From Mesorhizobium intechi (lineage in GTDB: Bacteria > Pseudomonadota > Alphaproteobacteria > Rhizobiales > Rhizobiaceae), in NCBI RefSeq assembly GCF_002879535.1, contig NZ_PNOT02000019.1:1-35807 (forward strand): DNA of 35,807 nucleotides, given 5' to 3'. Position 1 is the first letter of the stretch. Each line of letters starts with the position of its first letter. Below, piece after piece: positions 1-7,742 of the stretch. The notes under the pieces are model-generated. The model saw nothing but the letters and a program-made list of their open reading frames with translations. It searched no databases and was not told the origin of the DNA. Position numbers and translations under genes: made by a program.

Positions 1-244
1 CGGCCGATCCCGACACGGGCCACACCGCCACCTGGAGCGTCAGCCCCAACAGCCCGCAGGGCACCGGAACGGCTTACGGCACCTTCAGCGTCGACAGCAG
101 CGGCCAGTGGACCTACACCCTCAACAACGCCAGCGCCGCCGTTCAGGCGCTGGCCCAGGGCCAGACCGTGACCGAGACCTACACGGTGCGCGTCACCGAC
201 GACAAGGGCGCCTGGGACGACCAACAGGTCACCGTCGTCATCAA
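1..244 (+). repeat. Direct repeat copy 1 in adhesin (242-codon period)
   Basis: Bases 1-244 are identical to 727-970, and the similarity continues to 257/983 with a single mismatch (K to N codon). The offset of 726 bp is exactly 242 codons, that is two VCBS domains. The left limit of the copy is outside the window. Confidence 0.95.
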
Positions 245-2348
245 GGGCACCAATGACACACCCACGATCACCGGGGACACCTCGGGCGCGGTCGTCGAGG
301 CCGGCAATGCCGATCCCGGCACCATTGTCGCCGGCACGACCTCGACCGATCCGGGCGCGCTGACGGCCGGCACGCCGACGGTGAGCGGCACGCTGACCGC
401 ACACGATCCCGACGCGGGCGCCACGGCCACCTGGAGCGGCAATGCCGCCGGCACATATGGCAGCTTCGCCGTCAACCCGACCACGGGCGTGTGGACCTAC
501 ACGCTGGACAACAGCAAGCCCGCCACCAACGCGCTGGCCGAAGGCGCCAGCGCGACCGAGACCTTCACCGTGACGGTGACGGACGACAAGGGCGCGACCT
601 CCACCCAGGACGTGACCGTCACCATCACCGGCGCCAACGACAGCCCGGTCATCAGCTATGCGGCGGGCAACGCGGCCGGCGGCGTGAGCGAAGACGGCAC
701 GCTGACCACGGGCGGCCAACTGGCCTCGGCCGATCCCGACACGGGCCACACCGCCACCTGGAGCGTCAGCCCCAACAGCCCGCAGGGCACCGGAACGGCT
801 TACGGCACCTTCAGCGTCGACAGCAGCGGCCAGTGGACCTACACCCTCAACAACGCCAGCGCCGCCGTTCAGGCGCTGGCCCAGGGCCAGACCGTGACCG
901 AGACCTACACGGTGCGCGTCACCGACGACAAGGGCGCCTGGGACGACCAACAGGTCACCGTCGTCATCAACGGCACCAATGACGTGCCGGTCGTCACAAA
1001 CAGCCACAATTGGATGTCGAGCGACCCGTCACAGCAGGCGGCGACCGGGCATGCCGACGGCTATCCTCTGCTCGTGAATATCCCAACCGATCCGGACGGC
1101 AACAATCTCACGGTAACGGCAGCAAGTGTTCCTGCCGGCGTTTACTACTTCGATGGGGCCGCCTACCACGTGGTAACTTCGGGGATGACGCTGTTCCAAA
1201 CCGGTGGCATCAACCTGCTGGATGACCTTGTCTATCGACCGACGGCGACCGCCAACGACACAGTAAACGTCAACCTCGCGCTCAACGTTTCAGACGGTTT
1301 CGTTACGACGACGGAGAACGTAGGAATCCATGAGGTTGCACCCAACCGTTTGCCGACCGACTCGTCGGAGGTCAGCAACGACGGTCACCCGCTGACCTCC
1401 GGCAGCAGCCAGACCCACGACCTCACAATATCGCAAACGACCGTCAACGGCATTATTGCCGACCCGCACGGCTCGACAATCGTCGTCTATACCGACTTTC
1501 AGAACACGCCGATCACTACTCCGATCCCAGCCAACGAGCAAAATCCCGGGACATTCAACGACGGCAGTACTGGTTCGCACCGAGAGCAGGAAGTGCAGGC
1601 CGAGATCGTCATCAACGGCAACCACTTCGTCGTGGTGGAAGCTGACACGACCGCAGCGAAATTCGAGCAGAGCTGGTTCTATGATTCGGCCAGCGGCATG
1701 ATGAAGGCGACGGTGAGTTACGACAACATCCTGCTCAATGGCACTGGACAATCGCTTGCAAACTATCTGATCGACCATCCGCCATCAGCTGGCGACACCT
1801 GGACCTTGCTTTACACCGACAATGCCGGCGGTCCATATCAGGCGCGTACTCTGCAGTTTGATTTCTTCACCCATGATCCGGGCGATCCCGGCATCACGGT
1901 GACGGGCGACGCGACCTTGCCCGATCAGATCTATGGCACTTCCGGTCACGACGTGCTGAGCGGCGGCGGCGGCAACGACATCATATACGGTGCCGGCGGC
2001 GACGACTTGATCATCGGTGGTCTCGGTCAGGACACGATGACGGGCGGCGCAGGCGCCGATACGTTCAAGCTCGACCATCTCGATATCAAGGATCTGATCG
2101 CAGATTACCATGGCGGCGAAGGCGACAAGATCGACTTGAGCGCGCTGTTCGACAAGGCGGCGGCCGGCAACATCACCGACTATGTGCATTACAACAGTGC
2201 GACCGGTACTTTGAGCGTCGACACCAGCGGCTCGGGTAACGCGGCCAACTTTGTTGATGTCGCCGTTCTGCAGAATGCGCCTGCCGCCGGCACGATCAAC
2301 ATCCTCTACGATGACACGCAGCATCAACAGCACACGGCCACGATTTAG
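1..2348 (+). CDS. Giant VCBS-repeat / RTX adhesin, type I secreted (3' part, 5' truncated by window)
   Basis: The frame is open from base 3, so this is the C-terminal ~780 residues of a larger protein; the ATG at 168 is internal. In order it shows three VCBS/cadherin-like domains of about 120 residues (each ending in a TDDKGA...VTVxIxGxND motif), a unique beta-rich stretch (about 985-1850), glycine-aspartate RTX nonapeptide repeats near 1930-2060 (GGGGNDIIYGAGGDD), and a C-terminal region after GADTFKL that resembles the VCA0849-type type I secretion target. Known for the family: export by an ABC/MFP/TolC channel, calcium-dependent folding outside the cell, and roles in adhesion or biofilm. 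The ligand cannot be read from the sequence. No transporter genes are visible, so they must lie upstream or elsewhere. Two domain units are nearly identical at DNA level (see repeats). Confidence 0.88.
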   Translation, partial: ADPDTGHTATWSVSPNSPQGTGTAYGTFSVDSSGQWTYTLNNASAAVQALAQGQTVTETYTVRVTDDKGAWDDQQVTVVIKGTNDTPTITGDTSGAVVEAGNADPGTIVAGTTSTDPGALTAGTPTVSGTLTAHDPDAGATATWSGNAAGTYGSFAVNPTTGVWTYTLDNSKPATNALAEGASATETFTVTVTDDKGATSTQDVTVTITGANDSPVISYAAGNAAGGVSEDGTLTTGGQLASADPDTGHTATWSVSPNSPQGTGTAYGTFSVDSSGQWTYTLNNASAAVQALAQGQTVTETYTVRVTDDKGAWDDQQVTVVINGTNDVPVVTNSHNWMSSDPSQQAATGHADGYPLLVNIPTDPDGNNLTVTAASVPAGVYYFDGAAYHVVTSGMTLFQTGGINLLDDLVYRPTATANDTVNVNLALNVSDGFVTTTENVGIHEVAPNRLPTDSSEVSNDGHPLTSGSSQTHDLTISQTTVNGIIADPHGSTIVVYTDFQNTPITTPIPANEQNPGTFNDGSTGSHREQEVQAEIVINGNHFVVVEADTTAAKFEQSWFYDSASGMMKATVSYDNILLNGTGQSLANYLIDHPPSAGDTWTLLYTDNAGGPYQARTLQFDFFTHDPGDPGITVTGDATLPDQIYGTSGHDVLSGGGGNDIIYGAGGDDLIIGGLGQDTMTGGAGADTFKLDHLDIKDLIADYHGGEGDKIDLSALFDKAAAGNITDYVHYNSATGTLSVDTSGSGNAANFVDVAVLQNAPAAGTINILYDDTQHQQHTATI
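727..970 (+). repeat. Direct repeat copy 2 in adhesin
   Basis: Second copy of the sequence at 1-244. Identity extends through synonymous positions, which indicates recent duplication or gene conversion rather than selection on the protein alone. Confidence 0.95.
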
Positions 2349-2420
2349 CACTTATGCCTGGCCGAGCTGGCGTGCTACATATTAGCGAAGAATAAAATGG
2401 CGGTTTGGAGAGGGACTTAA

Positions 2421-2786
2421 ATGAAGCGTTGTACGAAATTGCTGGCTTCGGCCGCGCTGCTGCTGGCGGGATCGACGGCCTTCGCCGCCGACATCATCGA
2501 GGGACCGGTGGGCGATTATTGCCGCACCGTCGGCACGTCCAACCTGGTGCTGACCGACAACATCGTCGATCTCAAAACCCAGGTGGTGAAGCTGATGGAC
2601 GAATCGGTTGCCGTCGCCAACAGTTCGGAATGGATCAACTCATCCCGGCCTGCCTTCGTCTGGGCTTCGGAAGCCAAGGTCGCTTGCGGCATGGCCTATG
2701 GTTATTTGAAGACGAACTACAAGGACGAAGACACGCTCAACAAATGCGAGTGTTTCCACGATCGCATGGTCGAGTACATGCACTGA
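2421..2786 (+). CDS. Small secreted cysteine-containing protein, unknown function
   Basis: A 121-residue protein with a clear Sec signal peptide: MKR, a hydrophobic core, and a likely cut after AFA (about residue 22). The start is well supported by the purine-rich site GGAGAGGGA six bases upstream. The mature part of about 99 residues has four cysteines (in YC, AC and CEC), suggesting two disulfides in the periplasm. The cysteine/GY spacing faintly recalls Rap1a/Tai-type immunity proteins, but the match is too weak to name. It follows the adhesin gene by 72 bp on the same strand. I do not recognise its function. Confidence 0.75.
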   Translation: MKRCTKLLASAALLLAGSTAFAADIIEGPVGDYCRTVGTSNLVLTDNIVDLKTQVVKLMDESVAVANSSEWINSSRPAFVWASEAKVACGMAYGYLKTNYKDEDTLNKCECFHDRMVEYMH

Positions 2787-3114
2787 CCGGATGGGCCGGG
2801 CCTGTTGGCCATCATGACATTGGACGGATCAATTTCACGGGCGATCGCCGCAACGATCACCCTGTTCGGCCTTGATCTGCCTGCCGCGCGGGCCGGCGCC
2901 AACTGGCTGGGCAGGTGCCGATTGCGTGCGCGGCGTGTTCGCATCCGGGCCACCACACATGAAATGCCACCGACTATCGCGCCGCCCGGCGCGTCGAGGC
3001 GCGGAGTTCGGGCTTTCGCCGAAGAAAGAACAGCAAGACGGCGCGGCAAGTCCGCCGTAACATGAATTGAGGACCAGACCGGAAATATCCGGCGGAAGAC
3101 GGGGTGGAGCCATC
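2787..3114. other. Non-coding gap of about 330 bp
   Basis: GC-rich spacer between the small secreted protein and the lipoprotein gene. Open frames here overlap each other in several frames and lack convincing ribosome sites. I see no T-tailed terminator, RNA gene or repeat. It may contain the promoter of the next gene, but no clear sigma-70 hexamer pair stands out. Confidence 0.5.
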
Positions 3115-4314
3115 ATGGAAGCTGTCCGGCAGGACCGCAGTCCGCGGATCTGGGCAATCGCCCTGGCGCTCGCCATGCCGTTGTCGGGCTGCCAGTCGAA
3201 AGGCGGCGTTTCCGAAGTGCTCGATCCGGCCGGCGTCGCCGCGCCTGCGGGACAGAATGGCGCGGCCGGCGCCGGCCCGGCCCGGGCGAGCCAGTCGCTC
3301 GGCACCGGCTCGGCCAAAGTCACGATGCTGCTGCCCTTGTCCGCTCCAGGGCCGTCAGGGGAAACCGGCCGAAAGATGCTCGACGGCGCCAAGCTGGCGA
3401 TGGCGGATATCGGCAATGGGCTTCTGACGCTGACGATAGAGGACACGAAAGGCGACAGCGCGCAGGCCGGGAAATTGGCCGTGCAAGCCATCACGACGGG
3501 ATCCAAGGTCGTCATCGGCCCGACCGAACTGCCGGCGGCCCAGCATATTGCCACGCTGTCCGGCTCGACGCGCCCCCCGGTTCTGGCGCTTGCCGACAAT
3601 TTCGCCGGCAGCGCCGGGGTTTATGCCGTGCGCCTCAGCGAAGCCGACAGCGCCGCGGCGGGTGCTGCGGGGCTCGCCGCGAAAGGCCGCAAGAAATTCG
3701 TGTTGCTTGTCGCGGAAGGCTCGAACGCCAGCGCCGTGGAGAAGCGGGTGGCGAACGGCCTCAGCATCTATGGCGCGACGCTCGCGGTCACCCTGCCCTA
3801 TACGGACAGCGGCGGGGGCACCAAGGCTGTCGACCAGATGGGCTCACTTGTCGACGCTCCCGACGCGGTCATTGTTGCCAGCGGCGACGGCAGCCCCGCG
3901 CCCGTCCTTGCCGCCCTCAAATCAAAGGGCATTCCGGGGAAAGCGGTTTCAGTCGTCGGAACCGACCGTTGGTTGGAGCGCCCGATGGATCCGCTGTTCG
4001 AGGGGGCATACATCGCCACGCTCGATCCAGGCGAGACCGGACCGATCGCCGACCGCTTCAGGGCGACATACAACTATCCGGCCGACGTCAATGTGGCCTA
4101 TGCCTATGATATGGTTGCCCTGACGGCGGGGATTGCCAGCGCGGTCGGACCCGACGGCTTCAGCAAACAGACCCTTGAAAACCCGAACGGGTTTCGCGGA
4201 TCGACAGGTCTGTTCCGTTTTCGCGCTGACGGTTCCAGCCAAAGATCGATGCCATTCTATCGGATAGAAAAGGGTGCGCTCAAACTGGTTGCCAAATCGA
4301 CGTCGGGTTTCTGA
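3115..4314 (+). CDS. Lipoprotein of the penicillin-binding-protein activator / periplasmic-binding-protein (LpoA-like) family
   Basis: The ATG at 3115 is preferred over a TTG at 3067 because GTGGAG precedes it and the protein then begins directly with a lipoprotein signal: charged N-end, hydrophobic ALALAMPL, lipobox LSGC. This gives 399 residues. After an alanine/glycine linker the mature part has the type I periplasmic-binding-protein fold (Peripla_BP_6/LppC group): VTMLLPLSAPGPSGETGRKML followed by alternating domains, ending in a YRIEKGALKLV strand. Family members bind small ligands or activate peptidoglycan synthases at the outer membrane; which applies here cannot be decided. There is no transporter gene beside it, which argues against simple amino-acid uptake. 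A thermonuclease-like gene follows within about 20-40 bp, probably co-transcribed. Confidence 0.75.
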   Translation: MEAVRQDRSPRIWAIALALAMPLSGCQSKGGVSEVLDPAGVAAPAGQNGAAGAGPARASQSLGTGSAKVTMLLPLSAPGPSGETGRKMLDGAKLAMADIGNGLLTLTIEDTKGDSAQAGKLAVQAITTGSKVVIGPTELPAAQHIATLSGSTRPPVLALADNFAGSAGVYAVRLSEADSAAAGAAGLAAKGRKKFVLLVAEGSNASAVEKRVANGLSIYGATLAVTLPYTDSGGGTKAVDQMGSLVDAPDAVIVASGDGSPAPVLAALKSKGIPGKAVSVVGTDRWLERPMDPLFEGAYIATLDPGETGPIADRFRATYNYPADVNVAYAYDMVALTAGIASAVGPDGFSKQTLENPNGFRGSTGLFRFRADGSSQRSMPFYRIEKGALKLVAKSTSGF

Positions 4315-4332
4315 CCGGCCGCCGGCGGGACC

Positions 4333-5055
4333 TTGCACGAACGCCGCGCCGGCCTGATGGGCCGGCATGCCCGCCTGGTGATCGCGATCGGGGGCCTCGA
4401 GCTCGTGCTTGGAATTGTCCTGATCATGCAGGCCGGAGACGTGCTTTCCCTCGACCGGCCTGCCCGTGCGCCATCCCTTGAAATTGCCGGCACGCATGCA
4501 ACCCCGACGGCCGCGGCCATTCCCGACGGACAGTTGCGGGAACCGGCACGGCGGATTGCCGAGAGCCTTATCGCCCCGCCGCCGGTCGACGTGTCGCAAA
4601 TCGAGCGGGTCGAAGCCCGGCCGCCGCTCGGGGACCTCGGCCTCGCCGTCCGCCCCAAAACGCCGATGCCGCAGGATTGGCGCGAAACCCTGCTCTACCG
4701 TCCGATTGCTACGTCGTCGGCGATTTTCGAATCGATGGGGTGGAAGGTGGTGATCAGCGGAACTCAGGACATCGGCGTGGACCAGGCCTGTTCGTTTCGC
4801 GACGAGGTCTGGCCCTGCGGCCAACGGGCGCGCGCGGCCTTCAATGCCTGGCTGCGGGGGCGCGCGCTGACCTGTTTCCTGCCGCCGGAAACCGAGCGTT
4901 TCGCCATCGCCGCACCGTGCCGGCTGGGCAAGCAGGATGTCGGCGCCTGGCTGGTATCCAACGGTTGGGCGATGGCGCTGTCCGGCGGCATGTATGGCAA
5001 GGCGGAAACAATTGCCAGGAACGCCCAGATGGGTATCTTCGGGCCGCCGCAATAG
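4333..5055 (+). CDS. Thermonuclease (SNase)-like protein, membrane-anchored, probably catalytically degenerate
   Basis: A 240-residue protein if translation begins at the TTG at 4333, which has a purine-rich GGCGGGA ahead of it; the ATG at 4357 (232 residues) is the alternative. One N-terminal hydrophobic segment (about residues 17-33) would place the rest in the periplasm. The C-terminal half carries the signature of the rhizobial thermonuclease-like family: CSFRDEVWPCGQRAR, a second cysteine in LTC, a third in APCRLG, then VGAWLVSNGWAMA. I do not see the classical SNase DAPE segment or its paired catalytic arginines, so nuclease activity is doubtful. Four conserved cysteines suggest disulfides. 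It lies directly after the lipoprotein gene. Confidence 0.7.
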   Translation: MHERRAGLMGRHARLVIAIGGLELVLGIVLIMQAGDVLSLDRPARAPSLEIAGTHATPTAAAIPDGQLREPARRIAESLIAPPPVDVSQIERVEARPPLGDLGLAVRPKTPMPQDWRETLLYRPIATSSAIFESMGWKVVISGTQDIGVDQACSFRDEVWPCGQRARAAFNAWLRGRALTCFLPPETERFAIAAPCRLGKQDVGAWLVSNGWAMALSGGMYGKAETIARNAQMGIFGPPQ

Positions 5056-5216
5056 GCAGCATTTTGACCGTCAAGACGCGGAATTTCTCATAAACCGGCG
5101 TCGCCGGGGTCTATCGAAGACGCATTCGGCCTTTTTCCATCAAATTGTACAGTTCGGCGAAACCGAAATTACGGCAGGCAGGCCTTATACCAGCCGACCT
5201 GACAGGAGATTGGCCA

Positions 5217-5969
5217 ATGACGAGACCAATGGCGACCACCACTGCCCAGCCCTGGAAGCAGGTCGCGTGGCTGACATTGCTGGGGACCGCCGGAATCCTC
5301 GGCCTTTCCGTTGGCCTCAACTACCTGCTGCTGTTCAGCGACGCGCTGACGCCATTCGCCCGCAGCATGATCACCGCGGGACTGCTGCCGGTCATCATCG
5401 GCCCGCCGCTTTTCGCGCTGATCGGCTGGAACCGGGTCGAAATCCACCGCTATCGGCGGGAACTCAACAGGTCCGGGACATATGACAGGCTGACGGGTTG
5501 CCTGAACGGGCCGGTCTTCACGTCGATGGTCGAGCGAAGGGCGGCCAGGCGATCGGGGCCAGGACCGCGCTCGGGCGCCTTCCTGGTCATCCACCCCGAA
5601 CACCTTCGATCCATTAACATGCGCTTCGGCCTTGAATGGGGCGACGAGGCCTTGCGGCTCATCGTCTCGACCATCCAGTCGTCGGTGCGCGAGGAGGACC
5701 TTATCGGACGCATCGGGGCCTCGATGTTCGGGGTTTTCCTCCCTGGCGCGACCGAAGCTGAGGCCAAGCAGATCGGCGAGCGCATCCGCACGCGCATCGC
5801 GCAAGTCTATTTCGCGCCAAAAGGCACCGAGGATGTCCTCACCATCAAGGTCGGCGGCGTGATGCTGGAGAACGAAATGGAGTTCTCGGACATGTTCCGG
5901 TCGGCCGAACAGCACCTGTCCGACGCGCAGGATGACGCCGGGTTCGAATTGACGCATCTTCACAGCTGA
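5217..5969 (+). CDS. Membrane GGDEF-like protein with degenerate signature
   Basis: The ATG at 5217 has a good AGGAG site 9 bp upstream; the frame opens earlier but without one. The 250-residue protein has two membrane segments (about residues 16-38 and 50-72), a short linker and a GGDEF-type domain from about residue 88, recognised by YDRLTGCLNGPVF. The signature loop reads GASMF (residues 167-171) instead of GG(D/E)EF, and the metal-binding aspartates of the first strand are absent (IHPEHLRSINMRFG). Known of the family: such domains do not make cyclic di-GMP but may bind nucleotides or act as scaffolds. Diguanylate cyclase activity is therefore unlikely. It stands alone, about 160 bp after the thermonuclease-like gene. 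Confidence 0.8.
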   Translation: MTRPMATTTAQPWKQVAWLTLLGTAGILGLSVGLNYLLLFSDALTPFARSMITAGLLPVIIGPPLFALIGWNRVEIHRYRRELNRSGTYDRLTGCLNGPVFTSMVERRAARRSGPGPRSGAFLVIHPEHLRSINMRFGLEWGDEALRLIVSTIQSSVREEDLIGRIGASMFGVFLPGATEAEAKQIGERIRTRIAQVYFAPKGTEDVLTIKVGGVMLENEMEFSDMFRSAEQHLSDAQDDAGFELTHLHS

Positions 5970-6016
5970 CAACAGCCAGGGAGCCAAAGCAGGTCAATTC
6001 AGGGAACCAGGGGAAA

Positions 6017-6067
6017 CTGGTGCTGCGAGAGAGGATTGAACTCTCGACCTCTCCCTTACCAAGGGAG
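6017..6067 (-). repeat. Displaced 3' fragment of tRNA-Thr (outer att repeat)
   Basis: These 51 bp are identical to 7199-7249, which is the tRNA-Thr 3' half including the anticodon arm, T arm, acceptor strand and CCA. Beyond 6067 the sequence stops matching the tRNA, so this is a remnant, as expected at the far end of an element inserted into a tRNA 3' end. Confidence 0.9.
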
Positions 6068-6159
6068 CAGGATGTGTTTTTAGCAGACACACCAGACGCA
6101 GCAAACCCATGGATTTGCGGGTTTTTGGCCTTTCCCTAACTGTGTGTTGGCCGACAAAA

Positions 6160-6182
6160 TTTGTGCTGCGATGCAGCGCAAA
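6160..6182 (+). repeat. Inverted repeat, left copy (self-palindromic)
   Basis: Matches the reverse complement of 7120-7142 at 22 of 23 positions. Each copy also folds on itself: arms TTTGTGCTGC / GCAGCGCAAA around a three-base loop, with one G-T pair. Confidence 0.85.
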
Positions 6183-6186
6183 GGGG

Positions 6187-6211
6187 TCTGCGCTGCAATT
6201 TGCAGCACAGA
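6187..6211 (+). repeat. Second palindrome of the mini-island
   Basis: Arms TCTGCGCTGCA and TGCAGCACAGA pair around ATT with a single G-T pair. The core GCTGC/GCAGC is the same as in the neighbouring inverted repeat, so the left end carries two related hairpins in tandem. Confidence 0.75.
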
Positions 6212-6356
6212 CGAAACGCCGCTGTTCTGACGACTAGTTCTTCTCCCACGGACAATTTCCGGTTGCGCTTTTGAGTGGCTGAAAACACTCGATGCGCCGA
6301 GGCGACGCCGCTCGGCAATGCCATTTCGTATTATACGCCGTACTGTACGATATGGC

Positions 6357-6385
6357 TTGCATTCATGCATCGTATGGCGTATATA
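6357..6385 (+). promoter_or_regulatory. Putative sigma-70 promoter with flanking operator-like inverted repeat
   Basis: TTGCAT at 6357-6362, a 17-base spacer, and TATATA at 6380-6385, about 40 bp ahead of the orphan gene's start. The region is markedly AT-richer than its surroundings. An imperfect inverted repeat, TATACGCCGTAC at 6332-6343 with GTATGGCGTATA at 6372-6383 (11 of 12), overlaps the promoter and would suit autoregulation by the gene's DNA-binding N-terminus; that last step is inference. Confidence 0.55.
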
Positions 6386-6426
6386 CGGCCTACGGTGACA
6401 AGCGCCGGAGAACAGGAGAAGGACTT

Positions 6427-6963
6427 ATGATGCCGTCTATCGAAATCTCTCAAGAACTTTTCAAACGCATTCAGCGTCACGCCATCCCACTGGTGGACAC
6501 GGCGGAGACTGCGATCGCTCGGGCGTTCGACGCTTTGGAGAAGGGCCCCACGACCCCGAGCAAGCCGAAGATCGACGACGCGCGGGTTTTTGACGGAGAG
6601 GCGCCGCCAGACCTCACTTTCGCGACCCTGCTGGCCGCCAATCTCGACGGGAAGGAAATTAAGAACCCCTATTGGAACACCTTGATGGATGAAGCCATCC
6701 GGCTTGGGTTCAAAGCTTATGGATCATTGAAAGAACTGCGGCAGCATTGCCCCGGGAATTATGCGGATGGGCAAAAGGATGACGGGGGGTATCACTACAT
6801 GCCCGATCTCGGGATTTCGGTGCAGGGACGTGACGCCAACGCTGTCTGGCGCGCAACAAGTCAACTCTGCAAGCAGCTCGGCATTTCGGTTGCCGTCGAG
6901 TTCCGCTGGGCGCACAAGGAACACATCAAATACCCCGGAGAAACGGGCCAAATGGCAATTTGA
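6427..6963 (+). CDS. Orphan island protein with SeqA-N-like N-terminus, function unknown
   Basis: A 178-residue protein. The ATG at 6427 is chosen because AGGAGAAGG lies just upstream and the promoter at 6357-6385 lies downstream of the earlier in-frame ATG at 6292. The first 35 residues (MPSIEISQELFKRIQRHAIP, then VDTAETAIARAF) resemble the ribbon-helix-helix dimerisation part of SeqA-type proteins and of some restriction-associated proteins: a short strand with alternating polar residues followed by two helices. The rest, after a proline-rich linker, is an unrecognised domain with GYHYMPDLGISVQG and a C-terminal WAHKEH. It is the only gene in the tRNA-Thr island. DNA binding is inference from the N-terminus; the C-terminal role is unknown. 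Confidence 0.65.
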   Translation: MMPSIEISQELFKRIQRHAIPLVDTAETAIARAFDALEKGPTTPSKPKIDDARVFDGEAPPDLTFATLLAANLDGKEIKNPYWNTLMDEAIRLGFKAYGSLKELRQHCPGNYADGQKDDGGYHYMPDLGISVQGRDANAVWRATSQLCKQLGISVAVEFRWAHKEHIKYPGETGQMAI

Positions 6964-6990
6964 CCGCTCGTTGCCCCGAATTGCGTTGCG

Positions 6991-7017
6991 GCCAGGTCCG
7001 GCGGACCCGGACCTGGC
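6991..7017 (+). terminator. Strong hairpin after the island gene
   Basis: Perfect 10-bp arms GCCAGGTCCG / CGGACCTGGC with a 7-base loop, 28 bp past the stop of the orphan gene. No T run follows, so it may be a Rho-assisted or mRNA-stabilising hairpin rather than an intrinsic terminator. Parts of the motif (GCCAGGTCC, GCGGACCCGG) recur at about 7050-7080. Confidence 0.5.
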
Positions 7018-7119
7018 GCAACATTGCACCATTTTACGACGACCTTACGAGGCCAGGTCCAGAGTTCCGCGGACCCGGATTGTCTGCCTGGACCGGCAGA
7101 CGAAATAGACAAAATGAGT

Positions 7120-7142
7120 TTTGCGCTGCGTCGCAGCACAAA
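7120..7142 (-). repeat. Inverted repeat, right copy (self-palindromic)
   Basis: Partner of 6160-6182 in inverse orientation, with one mismatch in the central loop. It lies about 57 bp from the tRNA-Thr 3' end. Confidence 0.85.
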
Positions 7143-7199
7143 ATGACAACTCTCCACGAGAGAGCCTAAAATTTAAACCGCTGATTTTATTGAAAAATC

Positions 7200-7274
<75 letters not shown>

Positions 7275-7437
7275 CGCTGATGGCGGGGCTTCTGCCATAT
7301 CGAACCGGCAAGCGCAAGGCCAAGAACAACGCTTCTGTGAAAGCCTTTGCCGGATGGCTTTCAATGACATGGCGGCGCCACAATGTTGGCTATCCCTGAA
7401 CGGCAGGTCTGGCCGGGTCGCCGGCCGGGACGGGACG

Positions 7438-7614
7438 ATGAGCGACAAGACGATACCACCGAAAAAGGGCGGCACGAACCGCAAGGACCGGCTCGCCGAG
7501 CAGTTGCGCGCCAATCTGCAGAAGCGCAAGGCGCAGTCGCGCTCGCGCCGCACGGGTGAAGCCGACCAGAGGCCGGACGGGCTCGGTTCGGCCAAGGAAA
7601 TACAGAAAGATTAA
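7438..7614 (+). CDS. Small basic conserved hypothetical protein upstream of murA
   Basis: A 58-residue, highly charged protein beginning MSDKTIPPKKGGTNRKDRLA. A basic helix (DRLAEQLRANLQKRKAQSRS) fills the middle. Similar small proteins precede murA in rhizobia, as far as I recall; their role is unknown. The ATG at 7438 is preferred to the in-frame ATG at 7354 because the extra N-terminus does not look coding and lies close to the tRNA gene. It has no signal peptide or membrane segment. Confidence 0.6.
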   Translation: MSDKTIPPKKGGTNRKDRLAEQLRANLQKRKAQSRSRRTGEADQRPDGLGSAKEIQKD

Positions 7615-7742
7615 CTCAAATCAGCCACTCTTGGCCCGGATGTCCGGAAATCCTATTTCTTGAACCACACCGGCCAATGGTCTAGACGGGCCGATACTCA
7701 AACGATTGAACCGGCTTTTTTGGCCGAGAGGGACGTTCTCCA

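Noticed and set aside
1..983. Tandem repeats as a possible CRISPR-like array
   Set aside because: The period is 726 bp, in frame and protein-coding; there are no short repeats with unique spacers anywhere in the window.
6103..6126. AAACCC...GGGTTTTT as an intrinsic terminator
   Set aside because: The stem is short, AT-rich and competes with another pairing; insufficient support.
6292..6426. Extended N-terminus for the tRNA-Thr island gene
   Set aside because: A strong promoter (6357-6385) and ribosome site lie after the ATG at 6292; the extra residues look non-coding.
7660..7686. TTGAAC / TCTAGA as a murA promoter
   Set aside because: The spacer is only 15 bases and the hexamers are weak; left out of the feature list.
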